Origin: Selaginella moellendorffii
Taxonomy: Eukaryota; Streptophyta; Lycopodiopsida; Selaginellales; Selaginellaceae
Assembly: GCF_000143415.4 (NCBI RefSeq)
Contig: NW_003314273.1
Span: 512,222-576,221, forward strand
Direction of reading: 5' to 3'
Length of the DNA: 64,000 nucleotides
A model generated the notes under the pieces. The model did not search any database. It was not told where the DNA came from and saw only the letters and a program-made list of their open reading frames with translations. Positions within the stretch are counted from its first letter, which is position 1, and every line of letters starts with the position of its first letter. The translations under genes were made by a program, and so were the position numbers. This document shows positions 11,406-21,400 of the stretch, piece by piece.

Positions 11406-14400
11406 AGGGAAGATCGACGTCCTCATCGATGCACACTCGAGTCTAGAATACCGCCAAGGAAACAACCCCAGAAAAAGTTCACGGTATTCACACTATATGA
11501 GAAATGCACCAACTTAAATGAGTTAGGAGGCAACCTCTTTGTCTAACGCAGATGCGATACCAGCTCAGACACCTTCCGGCCGTTGCCGACAAGGAAATGA
11601 CCAACGGAGTCAGCCACCCTTGCTGCTCTGGGAGTCACCCAGCTTACAAAAGTGTGATACACCTCTGCCCGCAAGGACATAGAGAGAGAAGCCAGAGGCC
11701 CCAACCCTCATGAGCAAAGAAACCAAACCCGTCGGTAAGGTTTAGATAGACTATTGTAAATAGGCAGTTAGAGTTGTTTACACGGTCACGCCCTTTTGAA
11801 TGGAATAAAGAACATCGACAGAGTGGCGGGTTATGTGACCAGTCGACAGTAGCTACCCCATGACTAGAGATTTCAACATGCACACGAAGTGCCGAAGCCA
11901 GTCTGCCTATACTGGCCCAAACTCAAAGATCAAAAGATGGACAATATCAAAGTTAGAGACAATGATATCTTAGAGACTTAATTATCAGTGACTAAATCTT
12001 ACATTAGAACACAAAAGTATTCCAAGCAAGTTATCGTCCAATAAACCAGTAGTATAGTATAGGAACCACCAAGATCATTGTAACTGGTAAACAGAATACA
12101 CGATCCAACAAAATTCAATAGCTAGTATATCATCAAGAAAACTCAATGATGAAACTTGACTATCGAAGATGGTAGATAGAATGCCAAATAATTTGCGAAA
12201 GAGAACTCAAAGAATACAAAGTATCATTGATTGACAAGCACAATGCTCGCAAATGTATCACCCAAAGGAAATAACATCCCAACCTATCAAAACTAACTTG
12301 AGCAATAATCAACAGAATAGAATGAATGTGGCAAAACCAACAAACACTCATTCTTGCCAACTATCACAAAAGCCAATCTGAATAGATCCCAACCAACAAT
12401 ACTAAGGAACTTAAGTTGCCTAAGCAAGTGTCAGCAACATCCTACTGATGTTTCAAACCCAAGAAACCAATCCAAAGCAAACCACAAAGAACATGTGGTA
12501 TTGCGAAAAGCTAAAAACTATCAAAGAGAACAACTAACCATCATGAAAAATTATCAATCATCCTATCAAGAAAGAGATGCATAATCATAGTTGAAGAAAG
12601 AATCTACCATCCCGAAGAATAGCAACTCAGTTTATATCAACAATAATTAAGCAAAACTCTTTGACAAGGATAATCAACTATCCTAGATGATAGTCAATTA
12701 TCACCAATGATTGCTAGATGCAAATACTAACTTCAATCTGGAAGCTAGAAGCCAAAATACCTTCCCCAACAACTTCTAACAAATGGAATAACGAGCATAA
12801 AACTCAAAGAACCAAAAGCTTGAAGAAGTCTATAGTTAAGTCTTGCCTAACAATGATCATAAGCTTTGCATAAACTAACTTCAATGCTAAAGAAGAAATC
12901 ATGGTATAACTCACAATATCCTCCTCAACACATCCATAAGCTATATTACATAATGCAAAGCTAATGAAGAGCATGTTTGCATCAATTCAAAAGCAAAGCA
13001 TAACGGAGTTATGCTCAACAAGTGATCATCTAATCGATCCTCCATGAATCCATCAATAGCAAGACGTAACTCACTTTATAGCAAGCACAAGAAGAATCAT
13101 CAATGATCGATATATCCCAACTGAAATCCAGCAAGGATTCAATCACTAACTCTTTCCTCTTATAAAGCTAGCATAGTCCATGACTAAATCACTTTTCAAG
13201 GAAAAGCTCAAAACTCAACCTTTACTAAACAATCTTGTCTAGAACACAACTAACTCAAACTTGCCACTCAATTCATTTGAACGTCAATACAATTGCTAAT
13301 TAGCAATTGTACAAATGCTAATAACACAAAGCTATAGCCAAATCATCAACACTATCTTCATCAAAACTAATGAAACTCGACATCAATCTTGCAGAGAGAC
13401 ATCTCATTTCACTAAAATCAACCAACTTCCTCCTATTAACAACTTCACATAGGTTCACCCCAACACAAATTCTCATGACCCATAATATGCTTAAGCCTCG
13501 AACATCCTTTTGCCCATTCTTTTGACATCCAACACCGACATCTGTAAAATGCAAATGGAACATCCAAGGCTTGATCACGAAGACCACATCTTCGGATATC
13601 CACATTGCACTAACACTCTTCTTCAACCACTTTCAAGATTCAATGTGAAACTAAAACATTAACAAGAAAAATGACATGGAAAATCAAGCTCTAAGGAAAC
13701 TTCCTCATCACTTAAAATAACAATGTCACTTCCACTAACACAAATGCTAGTAATGTCAATGCCTCAACCTCACACCTTCTCTATCCAACAATCTGCTTCA
13801 AGTGTTAATGGATCAACTAATGAGCTATAGCAAATGAATGCTATAACCCTTTTTTCAACACCTTATGGGCAAATCCTCAAGGAACCAAGGAACCAACTTA
13901 AGCTTAGCATAATGGACCACCATCGAGAATCCAGTCAAAGCTATTACAATGCTACTTCGTGCAAGTAGACTAGCTTCACCATCAACCACTTTGGGGTTGA
14001 TCATTGTTTAACCAAGCAACTTCGTAAACACATCGCTCATTATCACATGGATATGATATAAGTATCACAATGATTTGATCATAAATTGAGTAACATAATG
14101 AGCAATGCCAATGTCATTACTACAAAAGTTTATGTGAGTATCAAGTGTCAACTCGATTCAACAAAATGTAACATAAATGCCACACTCCACTGATAGCGAT
14201 TTACAACACCCAAAACCACTAACTTTTGTTCACAACACAGACAAGCTCATGCCACTCTCTTTCCGACCAAACTCAAAATTAATCTAACACCAAGTTACTC
14301 AAGGAGCAATAGCAAGGTTCCCCAAAAAAGAATTGAACATTGCAACCCAAGTCTTCTAATAGCAAGCCTAGACAAAATGGTTTAGCGCTTCACTACTATC

Positions 14401-15147
14401 CATCCCATGACTCACCATTTACAAGACCATCATTTCCAACATGCATCAAGGTAGGGGCTCTTGATTGCATGATGTGAACATGGGCAATGGGTCACACCTC
14501 GTTGCGAATCATCTCTTCAAGAAGAGAACATGATTTATGTGTTTGATCCTTCGTCCCTGATGACTCTCCTTTCAGTCTCATCTTTGACTACACCTCAAGC
14601 TTGCTTTCACACTGCCTTCAGTCCAATCCAAGAGAAGTTTATGAAAGAGCACGGCAATGACTACTTGAACCAATAGACTAATCCCTACAGTCTTGATTGA
14701 TCCACTTGTAACCATGCCTAAGAAGGATCCACTAGTGCCATGCTAAACAGCTATGGATTAGCATATTTTCCACTCATAGCAAACCCAGGGAAGGTTTGCT
14801 TTTACCCACGGTACATGGAACAACTCATAGAACCATTGGAACAACCCATGGAACGACCGATAGGCTAACATTAATCCTGCCAACTCAAAACGTAACCTTG
14901 AGTTGCTAATATGCCTCACACACGAGCCCAAGCGTAAACTCGTGCTAACGGAGCATCTCAAATCCATCCTATGAGCCCAAGAGCAAGCTCACATTATTAG
15001 CTACAAAAGATAACCAAAACCATACCCAAGGAACGAATGTGAACCCTTTGCACCAAATGTGTACCCACTCGGATCATCGTTTTCATCTCTGCGTATGCAA
15101 CGAGACTAGTTGCCCAATCTCATTGAATAGTACTCGTTGAGATTCAT
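11406..15147 (-). other. Interior of the LTR element, no coding domain seen
   Basis: Stops are frequent in all frames. The longest minus-strand frame (13,318-13,626, 102 codons) has no recognisable retroviral motif (no DSG, YxDD or HHCC). The plus strand is A/C-rich and rich in AATCA/CAAC words. It is best read as the spacer of a large retrotransposon derivative. Confidence 0.5.
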
Positions 15148-15161
15148 CCTCTGATACCAAA
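15148..15161 (-). other. Primer-binding site for tRNA-iMet
   Basis: The minus strand reads TTTGGTATCAGAGG directly after the LTR end ...GCGCTACA. TGGTATCAGAG is the usual complement of the 3' end of plant initiator-Met tRNA. Confidence 0.8.
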
Positions 15162-16275
15162 TGTAGCGCACGTGATTTTGACCCTTTATCCTATGGTGAT
15201 TTACCATAGGATAACACCACGAAGCAGAACCTAAACCCTCTTTGTGCCACGTGACAGATGCCACATGTCATATGCCACGTGTCCATGCCACGTGTTCATA
15301 GGAACCCGAGGTTCAGCGCCTTGGGGAAGGAACGGTGCCAAACTCCCAAGCGTGGAGCCAAGGAGTGATGGAACCGAACCACAGAGCAACTCCTGAGCAT
15401 AAAGCCCAAGGAGCGAAGGGACAGGAGCCCGGAGTGACTTGGAACAATCCTAGAGTAACCAACATTCCAATGCCAGGACCAACACACAAAACGGAGCCAA
15501 ACGGAGTTTGGCGCTATTTCGGCATACCGGTGGCCTAAGGCGAGAACATGTTCTGCGTCCGGCTTAGGTCTAAGCCGGACGCAGAACAAGGATAAGCACG
15601 CAAGCGGGAGCTAGACTATGCTTTAAATTGGTCGGCCATGCCCAACTTACCCACTATCCCTATTATACATTTGGAACCCCATAGCGCCCCCCCCCCCCCC
15701 CCCTTGAGGAACACACGCTTTGGGCTTTCACCCCAAGCCTCCCTTAGTATCAAGAGTTAGTCTCTAGGACAAACTCGAAACTTACTAAATATGGAATGTC
15801 CCTAGATTGTGAATTTAGACATGGGACAAACACCATTGTGTTCAGACCAATCTCTACATTCCGTAGATATGCCAAATGAGCAAATCTGGACACTTTCCAT
15901 AAATAGTATTTGAGATCGAAATGAGACTAACACAAAGGGCATGATAGTGAAGGTGTTTAGTAGACACGGTAAGCTATCATCTAACGATATTAAGGGACCT
16001 CAATATCGCGGGGGTTCCCAAAACTAGCAAATGAAAATCAACGAATGAGTTTCTCTAACCAGGTCAAATATGCTTGACAAATAGCACGTAGGAATTCCGT
16101 CCTTATGCCCATCTGGTCAAATGCACACGCGAAGACCAGTTTCTCAACTAGTTTAGGCGGAGACTGATAACGGGCCCAGCAATACCAACCTCCTACCATC
16201 GTGGCAGTAAGGTAAGAGTGTCCATAAAGACTAGTCGACAGGTAACTTTTGATACCCGAAGTCACATTCGCGACA
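15162..16275 (-). repeat. LTR (5' LTR in element orientation)
   Basis: 1,114 bp. On the minus strand it starts TGTCGCGAATGTGAC and ends GTGCGCTACA, next to the primer-binding site. Same family as the solo LTRs at 18,083-19,228 and 36,092-37,241, which share both ends. Confidence 0.85.
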
Positions 16276-16699
16276 ACTATGGATGGAAAGGGATTAGATA
16301 GAGACTGAAAAAAGGATATTAAAGAAGAGTGTGTGTTTTCTATGTCTTTAGGCATCCTAAGGATGCTAAAATGTGGTCATAAGATGACCACTCATGGACA
16401 GATGGCCCAATCTTTGGGAGACAACATTGTGGTATAGGTGGTTCTAGGCTACCAATTAAATAAAGATGAATGGATATAGCCTTAGTATAATAGGATGATA
16501 TGTTATTGGTATCTTTAGGTGTTTATCGTGGGATTGGACATTTGGAGCATTTGGACCAAGTGCAAAAGTTGAGTGGCATACAAGTCATTCATGAGGCTAG
16601 CAAGTCCTTAAGATGGGAATAAAATTTATAAAAATGGTGAGTGAAACTCCTCCAAATGGTCAAATGTGTGGTTAAATGATTTAATTGCTTATGTAAGGA

Positions 16700-17470
16700 G
16701 GATGTTTTAAATATTATTTTCTATAACCCATTTAATTTATATGAATTTTTTATGATGCTGTATAGATTGAATAATTCTTTGGAGACTTTTTGGATGATAT
16801 TCTTTACAATATGTTAAAGGTGACTATTAATTTCATTGATAATGTTTTGATCCACTTTAAGGGGACATAGGAGGAACACACTTGTGATGTTTGTAAAACA
16901 TTGGGATCAGCTATAGGAAGTTAATTTGACATTGATACGGTTAAAATGCATATATCTTAAGTATTATATTTTTCATGAAAATTTACAAATTGATTCTGAC
17001 AAACTTGTGGATGTTATGAAGTTCTCTACTCCAAAGTGCGTGAACAATATGCAACACTTTCTTGGCAAGGTGTAATATCTTTTTCATGTTATTGTCTTTT
17101 TTATCATTGCAAGCATTAATGAAGTTGTTCATACTATTTTTCATCTAATTTGGGATTGTGAATAGACATTTATAGATCTTAAAGATGTGTTGACAATTTT
17201 TCTAGTTTTTGAGTATTTTAACTACACTCAACCTTTTGTAAATGCTTTTGACATTATCTCAAAGGTGTGTTGTTGCAAAAGAGCATGATTGTGTTTGATT
17301 AATATAATTCTATTGTGTATATTAGCTATATGTTGCAACTAATGGAGGTGAACTACTCCATGAAAACAAAACTTTCAAAAAGATTTATGCGTATTTGCAT
17401 AGTTTTTAAACATTGTTAAAAGGTGATTATATTGCAGTCTTTTCATTATTAAAGTGGAAGAATTTTGCTA
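16700..17470 (+). pseudogene. Ty3/gypsy reverse transcriptase-RNase H relic (unit 1)
   Basis: Translated across stops, the region keeps the order of a Ty3/gypsy RT end. An IDNVLIHFKG...EEHTC segment (canonical Y/FxDDI..fS...EEH) comes first, then KCIYLKYYIF, then VMKFSTPKCVNNMQHFLG (canonical I..wp.P....lq.FLG). This is followed by WDCE.TFIDLKDVL and NYTQPFVNAFD (canonical W...c..AF..LK..L and PF....DAS). Many in-frame stops and shifts show long decay. Confidence 0.7.
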
Positions 17471-18082
17471 GTGTAATGCATGTGATCATGGGATGAAATT
17501 TGGATATATTGTTATTGTGGATTCTTGGAACTTTCAGGAATAAATAAGGATAAAATAGCCACTAAGGGTTCTTTCATCCTTTTCCAGTTGGTTTAAGGGG
17601 AGAAAGATAGTGTGGTATCGGAGCAAATGGCACGGGTTCAAATCCTATTAATTAGTGGTTACTTAAAAATATAATATACCCTTGAGCAACATATATTCCT
17701 ACTCCTAAATTTGAAATCGTACATATTGGGCATCCATGCGTACATCCTTCCTCTTAGTAGAGTATCCACGAACGAAGGTATCCACTGTGGGAGTGCAGTA
17801 TGAGTGGATGACTAGTTGCCTTACATGGAATAGCTAGTTTACACAATGAAAAGATTGGTAAATTTAATATGGAAATAGAAGTGTTGCTAATTCAATATGG
17901 AAATAGCATGATCTAACATTGCTAATAGAGTTGAGTTTACTTTTACGATTGCTATAAGTTGATAATATTAGGACCTGGGATTAATATTTGATGACCATTC
18001 TTGCACTACTTGGAGCAAAGTTTGTTAAACACTTCTGCCACATATAAATGAGATAATAGTAATGTTATGTGGAGTATAAAGT
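17471..18082 (+). other. Decayed retroelement spacer with a PBS-like site (unit 1)
   Basis: AT-rich with no open frame of note. At about 17,612 it reads TGGTATCGGAGC, one mismatch from the usual initiator-Met primer-binding sequence, followed by GGGTTCAAATCC. This may mark the inner edge of a now unrecognisable LTR. The same site is near 35,622. Confidence 0.35.
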
Positions 18083-19228
18083 TGTCACGAATGTGACTTT
18101 GGGTATCGAAAGTTACTTGTCGGCTAGTCCTTACGGACACAATTTCCTTACTGCCACGATAGCAGGAGGTCAATATTGTTGGACCCGTTATCAGTTCCCA
18201 CTTGGGCTAGTTGAGTATGATCAGCAAAAAACACATAGGGGTTCCTACTTTATATTTATCCAATCTAAGTGCATGGTTATTGACCAATTTTGGCCTAGTT
18301 TGAGAAACTTGTGTCATTGGCTTGTACTTGCTAGTATTAAGAACCTGCACAATATTGAGCTTGGTCCCTCAATATTGCTAGATGATAGCTTATTGTGTCT
18401 GCCAAACACCCTTGCTATCATACCTTTTGTGTTAGTCTCATTTTGGTCTCAAATGCTATTTATAGAAAGTGTTTAAATTTATTTATTTGGCATATCTACG
18501 GAATGTAGAGATTCTCATGAACACAATGATGTTCGTCTCGTGTCCAAATTTGCAATCTAAGAACATTCCATATTTAGTAAGTTTCAAGCTTGTTCTAGAG
18601 ACTAACTTTTGGTACTAAGGGAGGCTTGGGGTGAAAGCCCAAAGCATGTGTTCCTCAAAGGGGGGGGAGGGAGGCTATGGGGAGTTTTAAATGTATAGTA
18701 GGGATAGTGGGTAGGTCGTACATAGCCGATCAACCTGAGGCATAGTTTAACTCCTACTTACATGCTTGTCTTTGTTTTGCATTTGGCTTAGGTCTAAGCC
18801 CAAGTTCCACACCATATTAGCTAGTGAAATACCCATGTCTTTATGTTAGGCCACCGGTATTCCAAAATAGCACTAAATTCCGTTTGGCTCCGTTTTGCAT
18901 GCTGATCCTGTCATTAGGATGTTGGTTGCTCTATGACTGTTTCAAGTCATTCTAGGCTCCTATCCTTTCACTCCTTTGGCTATATGCTTGGGAGTTGCTT
19001 TGTGGTCTAGTTCCGTCACTTAGCTCCATGCTTGGTAGTTTGGGATTTGTTCCTTCGTTTAGTGGCCCAAGGCCTTGAACCTCGGGTTCCACACCACTGT
19101 CCTTTGGACACGTGGCATGTGACACATGGCATATGACACATGGCACATGGAGGGTTTAGATTCTGCTTCATAGTGTTATCCTATGGTAAATCACCATAGG
19201 ATAGGAGGTAAAAACCAAGTGCGCTACA
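18083..19228 (+). mobile_element. Solo LTR with perfect 5-bp target duplication (unit 1)
   Basis: 1,146 bp, starts TGTCACGAATGTGAC and ends GTGCGCTACA, flanked by AAAGT at 18,078-18,082 and 19,229-19,233. Same family as the LTRs at 10,379 and 15,162 but in the opposite orientation. The pre-insertion site survives at about 19,977-20,000 (GAGTATAAAGTGGATG). Insertion fell within the decayed Ty3/gypsy element whose RT relic lies upstream. Confidence 0.9.
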
Positions 19229-19404
19229 AAAGTGGATGATTGGTATTTGTTTATTTTCCCAATTTTATAGTGTATAATTTACCTAATGGGCTCTTTGCTT
19301 AGTAGAAAGGATTGTATCAAGTGTTGTGGCAAGTTAGATTCCAAATTTATGATCATCACCAATTTATGTCATCATTGTGGTGAACTTGGATAACTAAGGA
19401 TATA

Positions 19405-19475
19405 TCATATTTTCACAAGTGTTTATCATCCTCAAATGAATGATTTGGTGAAATAGCTGATTGGACCTTTAAAAG
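19405..19475 (+). pseudogene. Ty3/gypsy integrase relic
   Basis: A short stretch translates as SVYHPQMNDLVK, followed by a stop. It resembles the S.YHPQTDGQ.E motif at the end of the integrase catalytic core. Present only in unit 1. Too short for a firm call beyond the motif. Confidence 0.5.
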
Positions 19476-19692
19476 GATGATCACAATGTATAAGAATTTT
19501 TAATATTGAGATTAGGATTGTTATTTTTCATGTCTTCAATATGTGTATATCATAGGGGTATAGGGTGTTTTACCATATAAAGTATTATATATGGTCATGA
19601 TCTAACATTACTAATAAAGTTGAGTTTACTTTTACAATTGCTCTGAGTTGCTAGGACCTGGGATTAATATTTGATTACCATTCTTGCACTAC

Positions 19693-19890
19693 TGTAAACT
19701 TTTGAATTTGGACTTTCCGGGAGGTCACCACCCAACTCAGTATTATTCAAACCCAAGGACACTTAACCCCAAATATCCCAAGACCCTTAATTGATTGGAA
19801 AAGGGGGTGCACTCTTTCTCATGGGCCTTTTCTTTTTATATTTAAACCCCTATGGATCATCTCTCAAGTCGTTCTTTTTGGTTACTTATA
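19693..19890. mobile_element. 5S-rRNA-derived insertion, Cassandra-type solo LTR candidate
   Basis: 198-bp insertion starting TGTAAAC, flanked by ACTAC on both sides (19,688-19,692 and 19,891-19,895). The paralogous stretch at about 18,000 shows the uninterrupted site GCACTACTTGGAGC. Bases about 19,707-19,775 resemble the reverse complement of the 3' half of plant 5S rRNA: GGACTTTCCGGGAGGTCACC corresponds to the end of 5S, and the match runs on through box C and box A (ACCCAAGGACACTTAAC). Cassandra elements are known to carry 5S sequence in their LTRs. The other end (CTTATA) is not a textbook LTR end. Confidence 0.55.
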
Positions 19891-20148
19891 ACTACTTGAA
19901 GCAAAGTTTGTTAAACATTTCTACTGCATATAAATGAGATAATAGCAATGTTATAATTCTCATTATTATCCATATCTAGAGTATAAAGTGGATGATTGGT
20001 ATTTGTTTATTTTTCCAAATTTATAGTATATAATTTACCTAAAGGGCTCTTTGCTTAGTAGAAAGGATTGTATCAAGTGTTGTGGCAAGTTAGATTCCAA
20101 ATTTATGATCATCACCAATTTATGTCATCATTGTGGTGAACTTGGATA

Positions 20149-20525
20149 TTATAAAACTGATTATTCACAATTAAAAAATAAGTAACAAAGAAAAAAGAAT
20201 AGTTAATCTTTTATTAGCATTAAGTTGAATATTAAAAAGTTGCAAAATTTGCAAAGTAAAGATGACAAAAAAGACTATTCTGATTAAAGGAAGAGACTTT
20301 TAATCACTATTTGATAACTCAACTATATGTAGAATAATTAAAGGAACCTCAAGAGAAGGCATAACATAGTTTATGCAAGGTTAAATATCTTTATCTTTGT
20401 TATTTAGTGCTGGGTCATAACAGTGTATTATTTGAAGTTGTTGAAGTTGGGAAGCTAGACAACTTGCATCCCTCATAAAGCATTGTTTGTAATACATAGA
20501 AATACTATTCTTCTTTATTCAGAAT
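20149..20525. other. AT-rich spacer, nothing recognised (unit 1)
   Basis: Stop-rich AT sequence shared with 37,400-37,782. No coding, RNA or repeat boundary seen. Confidence 0.4.
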
Positions 20526-20816
20526 TCAAGATTGCTTTTTTAGTGGGATATGGCTGAAATCAAATATCTCCTTGAGACCGAAAATAAGTTTCTCTGCATC
20601 TTGATCTCCATCTGATGACGATTCTTCCACCATATAAACAACAGCATCATCCCTAATATTGTCCTCGAACTCCACATGCTCTCCATCACTAAAAACAGCT
20701 TCTCCTCCTTCCTCTGAACCACCTGAGCTTGACGATGAACTCAGAATGGACTCATAAGATGTTGTATCTAAAAAAGAACAAATAAAAAGTTTTGTGTCTG
20801 CTAAATTCAATGTCAT
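20526..20816 (-). pseudogene. Acidic-protein last-exon fragment (unit 1)
   Basis: A 96-codon minus-strand frame. The likely real exon begins after a TTTTTTAG splice acceptor at about 20,770 and encodes about 80 residues: a Ser-run, GGSEEGGEAVFSDGEHVEF and ...DGDQDAEKLIFGLKEIF, then a stop. It is strongly acidic with no known domain. No upstream exons or promoter are visible, so it is probably a captured or duplicated 3' fragment of a gene elsewhere. The copy in unit 2 has its 5' part inverted. Confidence 0.4.
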
Positions 20817-20900
20817 ACAACAGTTTCAAAAAGCAAATTGGTGGCAGAAGTATGTGTGCTTGGTAACAAGATGCAGCTCAACAGCAAACATGACCAAAAT

Positions 20901-21400
20901 TTACTTGCATTTTCCTGCATGACGTAAAGCATAAGCTTTAAGGAGAATGATAGAGAGCACTTACCTTGTGAATTCAATGCTCTTCAAGTTTTGTCATGTC
21001 AGGAAGTTTGCATGTTAAGAATGGCACATCTAGGGTAAGCATCTAAACATTCACCAACAAAGAAAGCACATAAAGACTGTACTTACTATAGCTACCATCT
21101 CGTTTCTTTGTTTTCTTCTGGAAAGTTTACTGAGGTCAGATGGTATCCAGTAGCTGGTTTGATGAGCACTCTCAAGCTGGAAGCATTAGAAACCAGCTCC
21201 AGGGACTTGTTCCAGACTCAAGTCTAGATATTGAGAGATGAGAATGTGTAAACATCTTCTGCGATGCAGCCTGTGAGCTGGTTCCAGCGTGCCTGAGTTT
21301 CAAGAGCCAGGGCGCTGCCGAGAAATGTAAACGAACGCATTAAAGTGAAATAGATTTAGTAAGGGTTAGGGCATTAAAGGCATCTTGCAAAGGGCAAGCT
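20901..21400 (+). other. Upstream region of the Lys/Glu-rich gene
   Basis: Absent from units 2 and 3. Contains no open frame of note. It runs up to the ATG at 21,401 and presumably holds the promoter and 5' leader, but no TATA box could be assigned with confidence. Confidence 0.35.

Larger units (their letters stand above)
10379..16275 (-). mobile_element. Non-autonomous LTR retrotransposon inserted in unit 1
   Basis: 5,897-bp element read on the minus strand. Both LTRs start TG and end CA in that orientation. A primer-binding site complementary to initiator-Met tRNA lies inside the LTR at the 15.16-kb end, and a polypurine tract lies inside the other. The uninterrupted target is at 34,281-34,297 (GCACAACTATGG). 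ACAAC is present on both sides here, although the right copy overlaps the terminal CA of the LTR. The 3.77-kb interior has no recognisable gag or pol frame, so it must have moved with enzymes supplied in trans. Confidence 0.85.
19399..20148. repeat. Unit-1-only 750-bp partial duplication
   Basis: After an integrase-relic segment, bases about 19,605-20,148 repeat the sequence at 17,910-18,082 joined to 19,229-19,398, but without the solo LTR. This is the pre-insertion arrangement. In unit 2 the corresponding point (about 37,400) passes straight on, so either unit 1 gained the copy or unit 2 lost it by recombination between the two repeats. Confidence 0.7.

Noticed and set aside
17612-17660. 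tRNA gene suggested by GGTTCAAATCC
   Set aside because: No acceptor or anticodon stem can be paired; the upstream TGGTATCGGAGC fits a retroelement primer-binding site instead.
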